Of a DNA stretch of 50,701 nucleotides, positions 30,858-42,900 are shown one piece after another. Made by a program: the position numbers and the translations under genes. Below the pieces are notes generated by a model. The model saw nothing but the letters and a program-made list of their open reading frames with translations. It did no database searches and had not been told where the DNA came from. The stretch is taken from contig BCIH01000002.1 of assembly GCA_002897115.2 (NCBI GenBank), positions 1,827,097 through 1,877,797 on the forward strand. The letters are read 5' to 3'. The stretch's first letter is position 1. Each line of letters opens with the position of its first letter. Origin of the DNA: Prototheca cutis. Taxonomy: Eukaryota; Chlorophyta; Trebouxiophyceae; Chlorellales; Chlorellaceae.

Positions 30858-31348
30858 CGCGATGCCTAGGACAGATGTTTGTTCACCCCAATGGTCGGCG
30901 GGGGTGTTCCGGAGCCTCCCACGGGCCGAAACGACTGCTAGTTCCCCGTTTAAACGCCATTGTTACGTCCAGACTCCCGATGTGTGATTGTCAGGCAACT
31001 CAAGATCGCAGCTCTACTGTTGCGTTTGCGATCAGATTACTTTCTGCCCGACCTCGACGTCGAGACGCTCGGGTCCACACGATCGCACAAAAACCCTAGA
31101 GAACCAGGCGCACATGCTGCCCTCGAAGAAATGCATGACTAGTGTACATTACACATGAATATCAAAGCGCGAGTCAACAGGTATAAAAATGAACAGTGAA
31201 AAGCTTGCGCAGCATTTACCGCACGCCTGCAGGCCATGCCCGGCAAGTCTTCAACAGGCACCGGTTGGATGCAGCACGAGCCAGAGGCTACACTGAGCAT
31301 GGTGAGACCTGGTCAGTTTTTGGCGACGTATGGGTATGGCTCGATGAA
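30858..31348. promoter_or_regulatory. Region between MFS transporter start and Tubby-like stop
   Basis: 491 bp, both flanking genes on the minus strand. It holds the MFS promoter and the Tubby-like 3' UTR. A minus-strand TGTAA lies at 31149-31153. No gene is supported. Confidence 0.4.
31149..31153 (-). terminator. Candidate TGTAA polyadenylation signal for Tubby-like gene
   Basis: Minus-strand TGTAA, 196 bp after the Tubby-like stop, within gtgtaatgtac; the candidate NRAMP signal has the same extended context. UGUAA is the known chlorophyte polyadenylation element. Short, so chance is possible. Confidence 0.35.
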
Positions 31349-33402
31349 TCAGAGCCCTACCCCGCTGCCAAAGGCCGTCAGGGCCACCGCAAAGGCCTGC
31401 AGGGCACAGAGCACCGTGGGATTAAAGTCCAGGATAAACGTGTCTTGGCCGTGCTTTCCAAACTGCATGAGCACCGCGTCCTCGTCGGTCGGTGGCGCAG
31501 CCACAAGCTGAAAGTTCTTCACGGAAGCCAGTCGCACACGACCTCCAAAGTCCAGGCACCAGCCCCGCAACTCCCGGTTCCAGCCGGGTTGCCTTGTGAC
31601 TAGTCGTGTCACCTTGCAGCACACCTGTGGATCAGGACACCGTGTCTAGTTGTCTGAGCGTTCAAGGATGCACATGATGACCCTGTGCATGCACGTGTGG
31701 AGATGTTCGGGAAACACCGAGGGATTGGGCAAAGCCTCCTCGCCACTGCCCCACACCCATACCCACGACCGCACATCCTGCCACGCACAGGTCCCAACCA
31801 ACACACGTAGCACCCACTTCTGATGACTTTGGTGCAGACTGGGCCTGAGCGGTGCCCGAGTCCTGAGTTCCACGGCGCCGGGCCGCCAAGGGCAGCAGTG
31901 CTTTCCAGCGGTATGCGGAGGCCGCCGGGCCGGACGCACCGCCGTCCGGCATCGGCTTAGCCGAGGCGACCCGCGCCGGGTGCCCGGTCGCCGTGCTGGC
32001 CCCCCCCTGCCCTGACCGGGTGCTGGCTGTCGAGGTCTGGCTGTCAGTGCTCAGCCGCAGCCGTGCCGCGGTCAAAGAACGCACTGACTGCGGGGACAGC
32101 GGGGGTGCTGCTGCCATGCCCTCACGGGATTCTGCAACCGCCGTGCTTTCCATTGCAGTACCAGTAGCACCTCCACCACATGATGTGGATACTACTGGTT
32201 GTCGGAGCTCCACATCCATCCGTCGCGGTCGAGCCAGCCATCCCAGTCGCGGCGACGCATGGAGCATCGCAACGGGTTGCGGATCGCTCTCGCTCCCAAC
32301 GGACCCTGCCCGTCTCTTCTCGTCCACAATCACCAAGCTGCAGGCCGTTCCGGTCAAGTTGCTGCGCAGCTCGGCGCAGGGCGCCACCTGTTCACGGCGC
32401 GAGGCAAACAGCTGCACCTTGCCCCGGCCCGCGGGCCTGGCTTCCAGAAGGAACCTAGACCGGCCAGCGACCAGGCTCCCCGGGTTGCGGCCGAGCCACA
32501 GCGCAAAGCGTGGGGTTCCGTGAACCCGGGAATCGCGTGTGACAAAGCACCGTAGCAGGCCAGATCGTGACCCGGCGATGGGCGCCGGTGCCTGCGGTGT
32601 TGGGTGGCAGTGTTTGTCGTCAACCGGCTGACGGGGAAGGGTTCGACCCCCGTCCAGTTCAGCTCGTCAGGGAGCATGGCTGGGAAAGCACATGTGCACC
32701 CCACACAGTTTCAAGGCCGTGCAGGCACATGCAACGCACAGACCCAGGCCAGGCACCCCTGACGGCGCCCACACCAAGCCTTACCAGCTCGGTCAGTTGG
32801 GCAGGATGGCAGAGTACCGATCCCGACTGCCATGGACTTGCAAAGTACATCGGGAAAGCAATGCTTCTCCATCTTCTGCACACCCCGCAACTGTGCACAG
32901 AGGGAGGGGGCGGCAGGGGGAGTGGGGGGGGGGGGGGGGGTGATAAGGTTGACTGGGTGTGATGTGCGCCAGCTTCTCCCCACAGGCCTGCACCTAACCA
33001 TGCCACCCCTCGGGAACCTACATGTTGTACTGGTTCTTTCGTCGGCCTGGCTGCAGGTACGAGAATATGTGTTCCAGAACACAATCCGGCAACGCTTCTA
33101 CCGTGCAGGCAGGCGTGGCCGGGGCCACTCCCGGCCCGTCCAACGAGGACCTGCTTTTGGGAGGAGAGGCAAAGCCGGGCGAATGTGTCCCTCAGGCCAG
33201 GCATCTATGACACGTGGTTCTCTCATGACAGACAAAAAAACGCTCTACTGGGCATCACATGAACGCTCCGGTGGACGCACCTCATGCACGCTGCCCCGGA
33301 ACGTGTCGAGCTTCTGGGTGGGCACGCCGCAACCACGCGGAGAGGAGCCTGCAGCCGGGCGTTCGCGTGGTCACCACCCCATCTCGCCGATTGAAATGTC
33401 AT
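31349..33402 (-). CDS. TULP: F-box Tubby-like protein
   Basis: Five exons: 33402-33281, 33150-33022, 32890-32785, 32591-31818 and 31624-31349; 468 aa, all GT-AG and in phase. The start MTFQSAR resembles the plant TULP start. Exon 2 has the F-box core LPDCVLEHIFSYLQPGRR, completed after splicing by ICGVCRRWRSIAFPMYF. The Tubby barrel follows: LLRCFVTRDSRVHGTPRF, RSRFLLEARPAGRGKVQLFA, CAELRSNLTGTACSLVIVDE, WLARPRRMDVEL, then after a Ser/Thr/Ala-rich insertion of about 120 residues, the C-terminal hallmark RELRGWCLDFGGRVRLASVKNFQLVAA and ILDFNPTVLCALQAFAVAL. Plant TULPs couple phosphoinositide-binding Tubby domains to SCF ubiquitin ligases through the F-box. This copy ends with GSGVGL and lacks the usual acidic or basic tail. 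The exon 4 donor (GAA|GTGGGT) is the least certain junction. Confidence 0.9.
32924..32940. repeat. 17-bp G run (sense C run) in Tubby-like intron
   Basis: The run lies in intron 2 (32891-33021) of the minus-strand gene. On the sense strand it is a C-only polypyrimidine tract just upstream of the acceptor. Confidence 0.85.
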
Positions 33403-35246
33403 GACCAAGATATTTAGAGACCAAGGAAAGTTTGTGCACCGCTGATATCGACGGTTCGCTGGGCAGGGACGAGGTCCGGCATCTCTGCGTTTAGCGAAGC
33501 GGGATGCGCCTGCACGCGAAGTCACTGTTCCGTACGAGACGACGGAAGACGCACTTTTTTGACAGATGGTCTCTGGGGCCCTCTTTCGCACACCAACCCC
33601 GGATGCTGCATGACAGTTTTTATTCCAACGCATTGACGCAATGGGCGGGTACCCCTGGGAAGGAGGTGGACTGCCTGCACGCAGTTTGTCTCCGAAGCAC
33701 CCCCCGGGTACCGTACCAGGGATTGGGCACTTTGAACAGCGTGGATAGGCCTTTGCAGCGTCTTCCTCTCAGGACTATGTATATTAAGCGATTGTAGGAA
33801 ATCGGAAATGAGAGGGGGCATCTTCTATTTGCGATTGAGGTGGTTTCCCAAAGGCCCCTTGCAGACCCTTTAGCCTGCCGGCAGAAGTACCCAAGGGAAC
33901 AGGNAGGAGTCCTACTTTGGAGACCTGTGATCCCCCACCTGGGCTANTGCCGCAGGGGANCNCGTGNCACNCCTTCTGNNTGATTATTACATTGGTGTAT
34001 TGGAAATCCAAGGCAGGGCACATTTGATCAGGGAGTCGTAGGCAGCTCAGCCTGCCTGTGAGCTTGTGCTGCCACGAGTGTGGAGTAACTGGCACTCCTG
34101 ATGTTTTGCCCGGATTGTTGCCCTGGTGCTCTTTGCGCTTGACATGCAGGCAAGGCTTGTGCGTCGTCGTCCTGGCTCTGATATTGCTGTGGGATCACCT
34201 GAAATGGCCACAATACTGTTAACAATTGAACTGCCAACCCAGAGCAGACTCTCTGGGCAGGCTCCGACGCTACTGCCTCTTAAGCTGGCAGAACCGCATG
34301 CTCGTCATGATCTGGCAGGCCCCTCGCATGCATCCAGGTCGAACCATCGGCAAGGAACTCTGATTCCCAGAAAGGCGTCGCATGTGTGGGGTTGATCTGT
34401 CAGGCGCCCCGACTGCGTCGTCATGCATGCCAGAATACATACGTAATATGTCTCCCCTCTCCTTGACTGTCCCAGAACAAGGGGAAATCACCTGCCCTTG
34501 GTTCAGATTGACGCCTCAGGCCAAACGTGCCACGGTCCTTGTTGTACTGCAGGCGGCCCTCCCATCTCTGCAGAGGGCCAGGGGCCTCATGAAGATCACA
34601 GGCATGATCATGATGTGATTCAACGACGCCATGGAGGGTGAGGGTGACCCGCCCATCTTTTATTGCCAGCAGGTGATAGCCCCTCCAGCCAAGGTGGATG
34701 GGAAAGCCTGTGCGTGACAAGATGGCACCTTGCCCTGAGTCCTTGCATGCTACACTCCGCAGGGACGAGAGCATGCGTGCTCTTGGCATGCAAGGAGATA
34801 GAGCTCGTGATTCGGGATCAGGTGCCCGATTGTTGTGTCTGGCGCCATGGAGACTGTTCGCGTGCTCTCCACCAAAGGCAAATTCCAAGATGACGCGAGA
34901 TATCTGTCACATGGTGTGTTCATGGCAAAACATTTCGCAGTGTGCGCCCGCAAATGACCCGTCTTGACGCATCGTATCGCACGGCGCGCAAGAATGTGGT
35001 CCCAGAGCACATTCGCTCAAGGGATCTTGAACTTGCCATCGGGGCACGGAACAAAAATGGCGCCGTGCGCGCGACATGCAGTCAGTCAACATCTTCATTT
35101 TGTGTATTGTGCTCTTGCAGTTTGATGGTTGCAAAATGCGGTGAATTCAGCGTCGTCGATGGGGCTCCGGCGAGGAGCACTCTTGATTTTTGCCTGGGCG
35201 ATATGCTGGCTCCAGGTCCGGGCCTGCTCCATGGGTGTCTTCTGAG
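33403..35246. promoter_or_regulatory. 1.84-kb divergent intergenic region with unresolved bases
   Basis: This lies between the starts of the Tubby-like gene (-) and the first peptidase gene (+). Ns at 33904, 33947, 33960, 33962, 33967, 33971 and 33979-33980 mark a locally ambiguous stretch, which suggests an incompletely resolved or collapsed repeat. Apart from a doubtful minus-strand open frame (34421-34888) I see no gene. Confidence 0.45.
34421..34888 (-). CDS. Doubtful open reading frame
   Basis: A 155-codon minus-strand frame with a protein-like core (IHLGWRGYHLLAIKDGRVTL). I do not recognise it and could not join it to other exons. It may be a gene fragment or a chance frame. Confidence 0.15.
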   Translation of the reverse strand: MEFAFGGEHANSLHGARHNNRAPDPESRALSPCMPRARMLSSLRSVACKDSGQGAILSRTGFPIHLGWRGYHLLAIKDGRVTLTLHGVVESHHDHACDLHEAPGPLQRWEGRLQYNKDRGTFGLRRQSEPRAGDFPLFWDSQGEGRHITYVFWHA

Positions 35247-38200
35247 ATGCGCATGAACCCCTTGAACTTGCGTATTGCATTGGGTCACCTGTTACAGTAT
35301 TCCCTGGCGATCTGTGCGCAGGGTGGTCTCGCGGCGCTGAGCTATGAGGATTCCCCGTACTGGTTGGGTCCGGAACAAGGTAGGGACATAGGGACCCACG
35401 TAGCCTGGGGCACCCTCCCTGTCGAGCAGCACGCCAATTTAATTGAATGCTCTATACAAAACTGCAGAGGCCGAGTCGCTCGTCATCCAGCTGTTCGGTT
35501 CCGAAGACTGTGAGGTGGATGCCTCCTGCGACCCTGCCGTGACGGACATCCAGAATGCCGTGGTCCAGCTCGGCCATGCGCTCGACGGAAACTTTTGCAC
35601 AGGTACATTTTGTGCTTCTGTTTCACTCTCATGACATGCATGAGCGCTCATGCGCATGCACGCGACCATAATGTGACACAAGCGCTGACGGCCCATGCAC
35701 GGGTGCCCGCAGGCACGGCAGTCAAAGCACCCAAAGGCGACGTGCTGATTCTGACTGCCCGGCACTGCATCGTGACCACGGGCGCTCCCAATGTATACCC
35801 TTGGAGCACGTACAGCGTCCTGTTTGATTACAAGCTGCCCTGCAATGCCACGAGCGTGGATAACGTGACCACCACCTTCAACAGATACCTGCAAGGCCTC
35901 GAGGTTGAGTTTGTGGACAGCGCCACCGACGTGGCGGTGCTCCGTGTTCTGCAGGACGTGCCCCCTGAATGGAACGTGGTGCTCGCTGGTTGGGACGCGC
36001 GAAATGTTGTGGACAACTTTGCGTTTGTCACCGTGACGCAGCCCAAGGGGGACGTCCAAAAAGTCGCCTACGGAGAGTGAGACCGGCTGGGTGCTTGTGG
36101 GCCCAAGGACTGCATGCAGCGTTTTGTGGCTGATTGTGGGCTGCAGAGCTGCATCTGGACTGGCCAACATCACGGTAGACCCCACACAGGACGCTTCACC
36201 GGTGGACATTCGGCAAACTCGAGCCTGGGAGATTTGACTTTGACGCGAATGGGACGTGCACAAATAACACCTGCCCCTACTACCATTCCATGCTGACATC
36301 TGGTGGCATCTCACCCGGAAGCTCTGGTGCATCCGTCATTCATGAAGGTGCGATTTCTATAGAGGTTTGCCGCATGCCAAGTCTGCCCGCAGGTTGTCTC
36401 GAGAGAACACAGGATCCACCAGGCACAAACAGTGCGCATTGTTGCTCACGCCCAACCTTGCAGGACTGGACAAGGTCGTGGGTGTGCTGTCTGGCACAAG
36501 AGGCTTTTGCGCAGATGCATCATTGAACCCCGATGGAGAGCCGTCTGAGAACGAGTTTGGAACCTTGGCAAGGGTATGTGTGGGCTTGTGACGGGAGTGG
36601 GGGCTGTGGGGGGGAATGCGGGGGTGGATATGGAATGTCCAGAAGCACAGCCTGCTGGAATCTTTGGTGGAAGACGCTCAGTGCATGCTCTTCATGGAAT
36701 TACCGGATGACACCCTTTCCAGGCTTGGCTGGATGGCATGTACCGCGTCTTCAATGGGACCGCCGAGGAACCGGGGAGCGCGGAGTGGGAGGTCTATGAT
36801 CGCCCGATTCCCACTATCACCATCACCAACATCGTGCCAGAAGTCAACCCAGGGCAGGGGGCCACCTCCTTCTCCATAGCGTACGTTCATTGTTGGGGTT
36901 ACTGCATTATTGGCGGTGGTTTCTTTTCAACTTGCGATATGTGACAATGCTCAGGGGCATGTGCACTGGAGAGAGCACAGGGAACCTGCCTGACACCATT
37001 CGTGCTCGGGCCCTGAACCATGCAGCCTGCAGCAGCAGGTCCCCAATGGCACTGTGATTTCGATCAAGAATCTCAATGAACGGCGTGTGAGCATTGACAA
37101 AGACAGGCTCATCTTCACAGACGAGGACTGGAACGTGCCTCAGTATGTGTTCATCACTGCAGGTGAGGTCTTTTTTGTCATGGACTCGCTCTGTGCGCAG
37201 TATGTCACTTGGCACCTGTGGTTTGGACAAAAGAGTGTTGAAAACCCAACACCAACAACTATTCTCTTCATTCAACTGCCCAGTGCCCGAGTTTGTGCAA
37301 AAGAATGTCACTGCCGAGTTTACGCTTGAGCTGAGTTGGAATGCGACCGAGTTTGATGGAGCAGTGGCGACCCGCACGAAGCAGATGATGTGGGTGGCTG
37401 GCTTGTGTCCGCATTGGCTTGCGTTGAACAGTGACTGGGCTCGAAACTGGCACACTCTTCCTGTTCATGGCATGTCTAGATGGTGCCTGGAAAAAGCGTT
37501 GGAAGTGGAAGTGCGATTGCTCATCTGATTCTAAGCAAAGGAGTCCTTCACCCTGGCACCTCAGCGGCATGCTCTGGAGAAATATCACGGGCAACAGCTT
37601 CTTCAACCCGGTCAAGGTCCCCTCACTGCCGTGGCATGGAGAGTTTGACACAAAGGTGTGACCGTGGGCATGCAGGGCAACATACTTTAGCGGTGGGTTT
37701 TGCAGGCATGGCCTGAAAAATCGACTGCACCATGGGATCGTAAGGATGTCTCCAGGACATGACCCTCTCTGCCGGGCCCTCATCTGCCGTGCAGACGCAT
37801 GATCACCATGCACTACTGCCGACTTCCCATCACAGCTTACCCACCATCCTCCGCACTCCTGCAGAAGCTGAACCCTCAGGTTCCCTTGATCACCGAATCT
37901 ACCGGACCGTTCATCCCAGGGTTGTACATTGAGTATGTCGCCCCTCAGTCTCAGGCAAGGATGTGAGGGCATGCTCCTGGCTGTTTTAGACAGCTCCTCG
38001 CCGTGGTCCCTCCGTCTCAGGAAACTCCACGCATGCCCTGCAGGTGGTGAATGTCACGGCGTGCCCTCTGGACAAACATCCAGACTCCTGGTACAACTAC
38101 ACCATCGTCTATTACGACAACAACTGGCAGTCCTCCACTACATTCCCGTGCGTGCTGTGTGTGGGGGTTTTTTTTTTTGGGGGGGGGGGGGGGGTAGCTC

Positions 38201-39419
38201 GATGCCATGGACGCATCATCTTGATGCAATTGTTACAACCCCAAGTCTTCCCATTGGCCAACCTTGTATGCAGGATGGCCATCACAGAATTCGTCAAGAA
38301 CGGGAAAAACTGCCAGTCTTTGATGACCATTGTTCCCCAGGGGAAAGGTAAGGGGTCAGCAGCATCAGAGCTGGGATCTTCAATGCCTGTATGTGTGGAA
38401 ATCTCCACCAGGAGGCATGAAAGCATAGCATGATCAAGGGGTGTATGTGTGTGTGTGCACGTGAACACTCACCATGCCGACATCTGCCTGGCCCCATGCC
38501 ATTCGTTCTGCAGCTTCATATTTCATCATTTCGCCTGGCCTGTCCTTCTCCGTCCCCGGCAACTCCAGCACACTCACAGCAGACTTTGGTGTCAGCATTC
38601 ACCGTTCGTCCGTGGCAGGGGTGAGACAGTTGTTTGAGCGAACCGTCGATACCTGCCCGCCTAGTGGTGCAAGGAGAGGGCTTGATGGAGGATCCATTGA
38701 GCGCAATGGTGGTTGTCAATGAGAAGCAGTGTGGAAGCTGGTTTGCCAGTGCCGTCTTGCAAACAAGGTATGTGCCAACAGGTAGCCCTCCCCTTCTTTT
38801 TTGCAGCTATTTGATGCCGGGGTATTCGATGAAGCCACCATGCTCAACGAGCTCCCGGCCTGCTACCTGTACAAGCAGGTGCAGTAACCTGTTGGAGAGC
38901 AGGAGTGTGCCTGGCGGGACAGGGGGCCTGGGTTTGGAATCCCACGTGCCTGCTGAGCGCGCGCAACCCCGGTGATCCATCCCTGCAGGATGTGCAGTCC
39001 AGTCAGACGCTGGCATTTGGACTTGAGAAAACCACTTGGGTAAACATCACCAGCTGCCTGCCATACTCGACAGTGGGCACTTCCCTGACGGTCATGGACG
39101 AGAATCTGGATGTGGTGGCGAGCTCGCCCACGGTCACCGACACCTCATGCGGGACGCTGACTAAGCTGAAGATCCAGGGTGGAAAGTACTACTTCCTGAA
39201 CATGGAAACAGAAACATCCCTGGTGAGTTGGAGGAGGGCGGGCTTACTTCCAGTCGCCGGTGGCAGTGCTCTGGGTCGTCAGACCTTGCAACCTACTGTG
39301 GGCACCACTCCCAGCCAACAGGTGTTGACGGTAAACGCTCCATGTCACTGCAGGAACTGCTTCAAAAGGATCAACGAAAGTATGAGATCTGCATCAACCA
39401 AGGAGTTGCTGCTGTGTGA
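35247..39419 (+). CDS. Secreted trypsin-like serine peptidase, multidomain (copy A)
   Basis: Exons: 35247-35379, 35468-35602, 35713-36076, 36190-36347, 36464-36573, 36723-36880, 37026-37162, 37284-37389, 37565-37655, 37865-37954, 38044-38147, 38274-38347, 38514-38620, 38807-38878, 38989-39222 and 39354-39419; about 712 aa. The triad candidates are His in LILTARHC, Asp in SATDVAVLRV and Ser in ISPGSSGASV, as in trypsin/lysyl-endopeptidase-like folds. Next comes a Calx-beta-like segment (ITNIVPEVNPGQGATSFSIA, then LIFTDEDWNVPQYVFITA), a Cys/Asn-X-Thr-rich middle, and a PPC-like C-terminus (TTWVNITSCLP, TSLTVMDENLDVVASS, GGKYYFLNME). N-glycosylation sequons are common, as expected for a secreted protein. 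The first exon is the weak point: its leader (LRIALGHLLQYSLAICAQ) is a poorer signal peptide than copy B's, and a separate upstream exon may exist. Intron 10 (37955-38043) uses a GC donor. Confidence 0.82.
36735..36887 (+). repeat. 153-bp block shared with copy B (exon and donor)
   Basis: Positions 36735-36887 are identical to 41535-41687, apart from one N at 41649. The block covers most of one exon and its GTACGTT donor. Flanking exons of the two paralogs are far more diverged. Confidence 0.9.
38168..38194 (+). repeat. T11-G16 homopolymer in peptidase A intron
   Basis: Eleven T then sixteen G lie just after the donor of intron 38148-38273. It is another sense-strand G run located in the 5' half of an intron. 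Confidence 0.9.
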
Positions 39420-39936
39420 TGCTAATCTCATTGAACCGGCTGTTGTGTCCGCCTTTGGTGCTGTGCAAGCGCACGGCCCTGGCCCGTCCGCCTGACCAAA
39501 GGAAAGCACTGTTGTAGGATGAAAACACAGCCACGCTCATGCATGAGGTGGGGCGATTTGTGATGACGGCAAGTTATGACCAACAACGGTGGGGAGCTGG
39601 TATCCGGGCCCCGACTGCCAGTCGACAAGCGGAGAGTGGGTTGCAGATCACCACCGGAACGAAACGCTTTTTTGACTTGACGTTTCAATGAGTTATTTTG
39701 TGCAACTGCATATTTGTGCAGTTGGACAAGACCTTGGTCTGACGTCTCGACGCCCGTGCCCGTCCCTGGTCACGGACGGGCGGAGTCCGGACGAGGGCAA
39801 AACATGGGGGGACACAAACTTTTGGGCATGGCAAAGGAGGAACCGCGTGAGTGATAATCCTCTCCCATGGTTCTGGAATCATAATAAAAAAAATTGGGTT
39901 TACATTTTTATGGCATTTTCTAGCTTCGTGGCGCTG
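39420..39936. promoter_or_regulatory. Region between the two peptidase genes
   Basis: 517 bp containing the 3' UTR of copy A and the promoter of copy B. An A-rich patch (cataataaaaaaaattggg) lies at about 39879-39898, some 40-60 bp upstream of the copy B ATG. No obvious similarity to the region upstream of copy A is seen. Confidence 0.4.
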
Positions 39937-42900
39937 ATGAGGCGTTGGGGTGGAACCCTGGCTTTGAGCCTCACCCTGGCAGCATGGTGTTTTCAGGTCC
40001 GGGACTGGTTTTGGCCTTTGATTCAAGCACGAAAAGCCATGAAAAACGAGGACTGCGCGAGTGAACTGCATTTTTTTAAATAATCATATAGTCCTTCCCC
40101 ATTTGGCGTTGTTGTGCAGGGAGCGGCGGCCTCTCTGGCTTACGAGTCGTCTCCATACATGCTCGGACCCGTGCAAGGTTAGGGAAGCCAGATGTGGGAT
40201 TTGAGTCGCTTCCCATACCCCTGTCCGCTCATCACCCTCAGCCAGTGACTCTACAAACCCATTTGCAGAGGGTGAAACACTGGTGGACGATCTGTTTCTG
40301 TCACCGACCTGCGAGATTGATGCCTCCTGCGCTGAGGAGGTGGCGTACCTGCAGGAGGCTGTGGTTGCGATTGGGCATCCGCTCACGGGCAACATGTGCA
40401 CAGGTGAGGGCCTGAGTATGGTATGGTCACTGCAGAGTGGAGTGGATGTGTTTCTTTGCCGTGAATGCCAAACACACTGTCTTGTTATGCCAGTTTCGGA
40501 AAGGGGTGCCACTCCAACCAAACGTGCAGGCACGGCAGTCAAGGGTCTCAACGGCGAGGTGCTGATTCTCACCGCCCGACACTGCGTCGTCGTGGCTGGT
40601 GGCAGTGCAGCGTATCCCTGGAGCACGTACAGCGTCCTGTTTGACTACAAGCTGCCCTGCAATGCCACGAGCGTGGACAACGTGACGGCGACGTTTGACC
40701 GGTACCTCCAGGGCCTGGCAGTGGAATTCCTGGATGAGGAGAGTGATGTGGCGGTGCTCCGTCTGCTGCAGGACATCCCTCCCGAATGGGACGTGGTCTT
40801 GGCCGGTTGGGATGCGCGCGTCTTGGCGGAGGACTTTTCCTACGTGACTGTGACCCAGCCCAGGGGTGATGCCCAAAAGGTCGCCTATGGAGAGTGAGTC
40901 GTGGATTGACAGTTGCGTGCATGTACCCTTGCTGCCCAATGCACAGGGACATGCTCCAGATGCCTTGCATGAACACCCCGGCACCAATGCCCCTGGGCAT
41001 GTCAGCCCCCGCTCGCCACATCAACCAGAATTGTCCTTGATCCCCTTGTCCTCACAGCGTGGTGGCCAGGCTCACAACGGGCACCCTTGACCCCACCGGG
41101 ACGTACGATTTTTCTGATCTAGGGAACTGTACCGACAACGTGTGCCCCTTTTACCAGACGCTCCTCACCCACGGCGGCACCTCTCGTGGCAGCTCTGGTG
41201 CTGCCATGGTCCATGAAGGTGTGTGGAGGCGTGTGGAGCGGGTTCCACAGTTGCCAGGGCAATGCCGCCACCTGCCACGTCACAGATTGGAACCGAGTGC
41301 TCTGGATACCACAGAACTGGGTGCAATTGTCGGAACGCTGGCCACGGGAGGCAAGCAGTGCGTGGACCCAACAGCAAGAACGCTCCAGGAGATGACCGAC
41401 AAGCAATTTGGTGCCCTCTCCAAGGTCTGTGCCTGGTCATGGGGAACGTTGCTGTGCCTCGGCAGGCACTTGCATGCTCCAGGATTTCGAAATGCATGTC
41501 GTGACGTGCCCCTCCCTTGCAGGCCTGGGTCAACGGCATGTACCGCGTCTTCAATGGGACCGCCGAGGAACCGGGGAGCGCGGAGTGGGAGGTCTATGAT
41601 CGCCCGATTCCCACTATCACCATCACCAACATCGTGCCAGAAGTCAACNCAGGGCAGGGGGCCACCTCCTTCTCCATAGCGTACGTTTATGCTTCAGTTG
41701 GGATGCGTGACGATAGGTTCTTCTTCACATAGATGGATAAGTGGGAGCGCCTCCTGTGCATGTAGAGTCACGGAGGACATGGCGATGGGTCGTTGACACT
41801 GTTCGTGCATGGCCCCTGAACCATGCAGGCTGCAGCAGCAGGTCCCCAATGACACTGTGATTCTGTTCCAGAATCGCAATGAACGGCGTGTTCTCATGGA
41901 TCCATATGCACTTGTCTTCACACCAAAAAACTGGGATGTGCCCCAGCATGTGTACGTCACCGCAGGTGAGAATGCCTGGCCTCAGGTTTTGCTTGTGAGT
42001 GTGGCGCGATGCATGGCGTGGCACAGCCAAAAACCTGCATGCCAGCGACCATCATCTTCGTTGACATGCAGCGCCCGAGTTTGTTGCAAAGAATGTGACT
42101 GCCGAGTTTACGGTGGAAATGATGTGGAATGCGACCGAAGCCGATGGAACAGTCACGACGCGCAGGAAGCATATGACGTATGTTTGTATGCATGCAAGAA
42201 TGGGATGCTTTGATGCCTGGTGACCTGGGCTTGGGCAGCCATGCCACCTCGGGGATGTGCATGCACTGCCTGCAATTTGCTGCACATGCCAGTAGCCCCG
42301 TGCATGTCTCAACGCCAGGGCACCCCTCTCCAATGTCCAGGGGCGTGGTGTGGAGAAACGTCACTGGAAACAGCTTCTTCAACCCAACACAAGTGCCAGG
42401 TCTACCATGGCAGGGGGCATTTGACTTCAAGGTAATCCAGGGACAGGAGCCAAACAGGAGCACGAAACAAGGGTCCAATCCATTTCTCTTTTGATAATTT
42501 ACAAGTGCGTGGATGCTGCAAGGACAACACCTGTGTCTCCCGATACCCATGCCCACACAGGAACTCAACCCTCAGATTCCCTTGATAACAAAGGAAGTCG
42601 GCCTATTTGTACCAGCGGCTTTCGTCGAGTACGTGCCGCCGACGAACCAGGTAAGCGCTTGTCGGAGGGGGTGCATCTTTCCTCTCTTTCTTGGGATGTG
42701 GTGCGGCGCCGATGATGCGTCCATGCCGGACCTGCCTCATCGCACGGTTGTTTTTGTCCCCCAACTGCAGGTGGTGAACGTCACGGCATGCCCTCTGTAC
42801 GAGCACCCAGACCCCACGTACAACTACTCCCTTCGGCACTATGACGCTAACTGGGAGGTCACCGCCAAATACCCGTGCGTCTGAGCAGTGTTGGTCCTGG

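Noticed and set aside
34030..35246. A third, decayed peptidase copy upstream of copy A
   Set aside because: I looked for the LTARHC and NWxVPQ segments and found none; no evidence of a relic.
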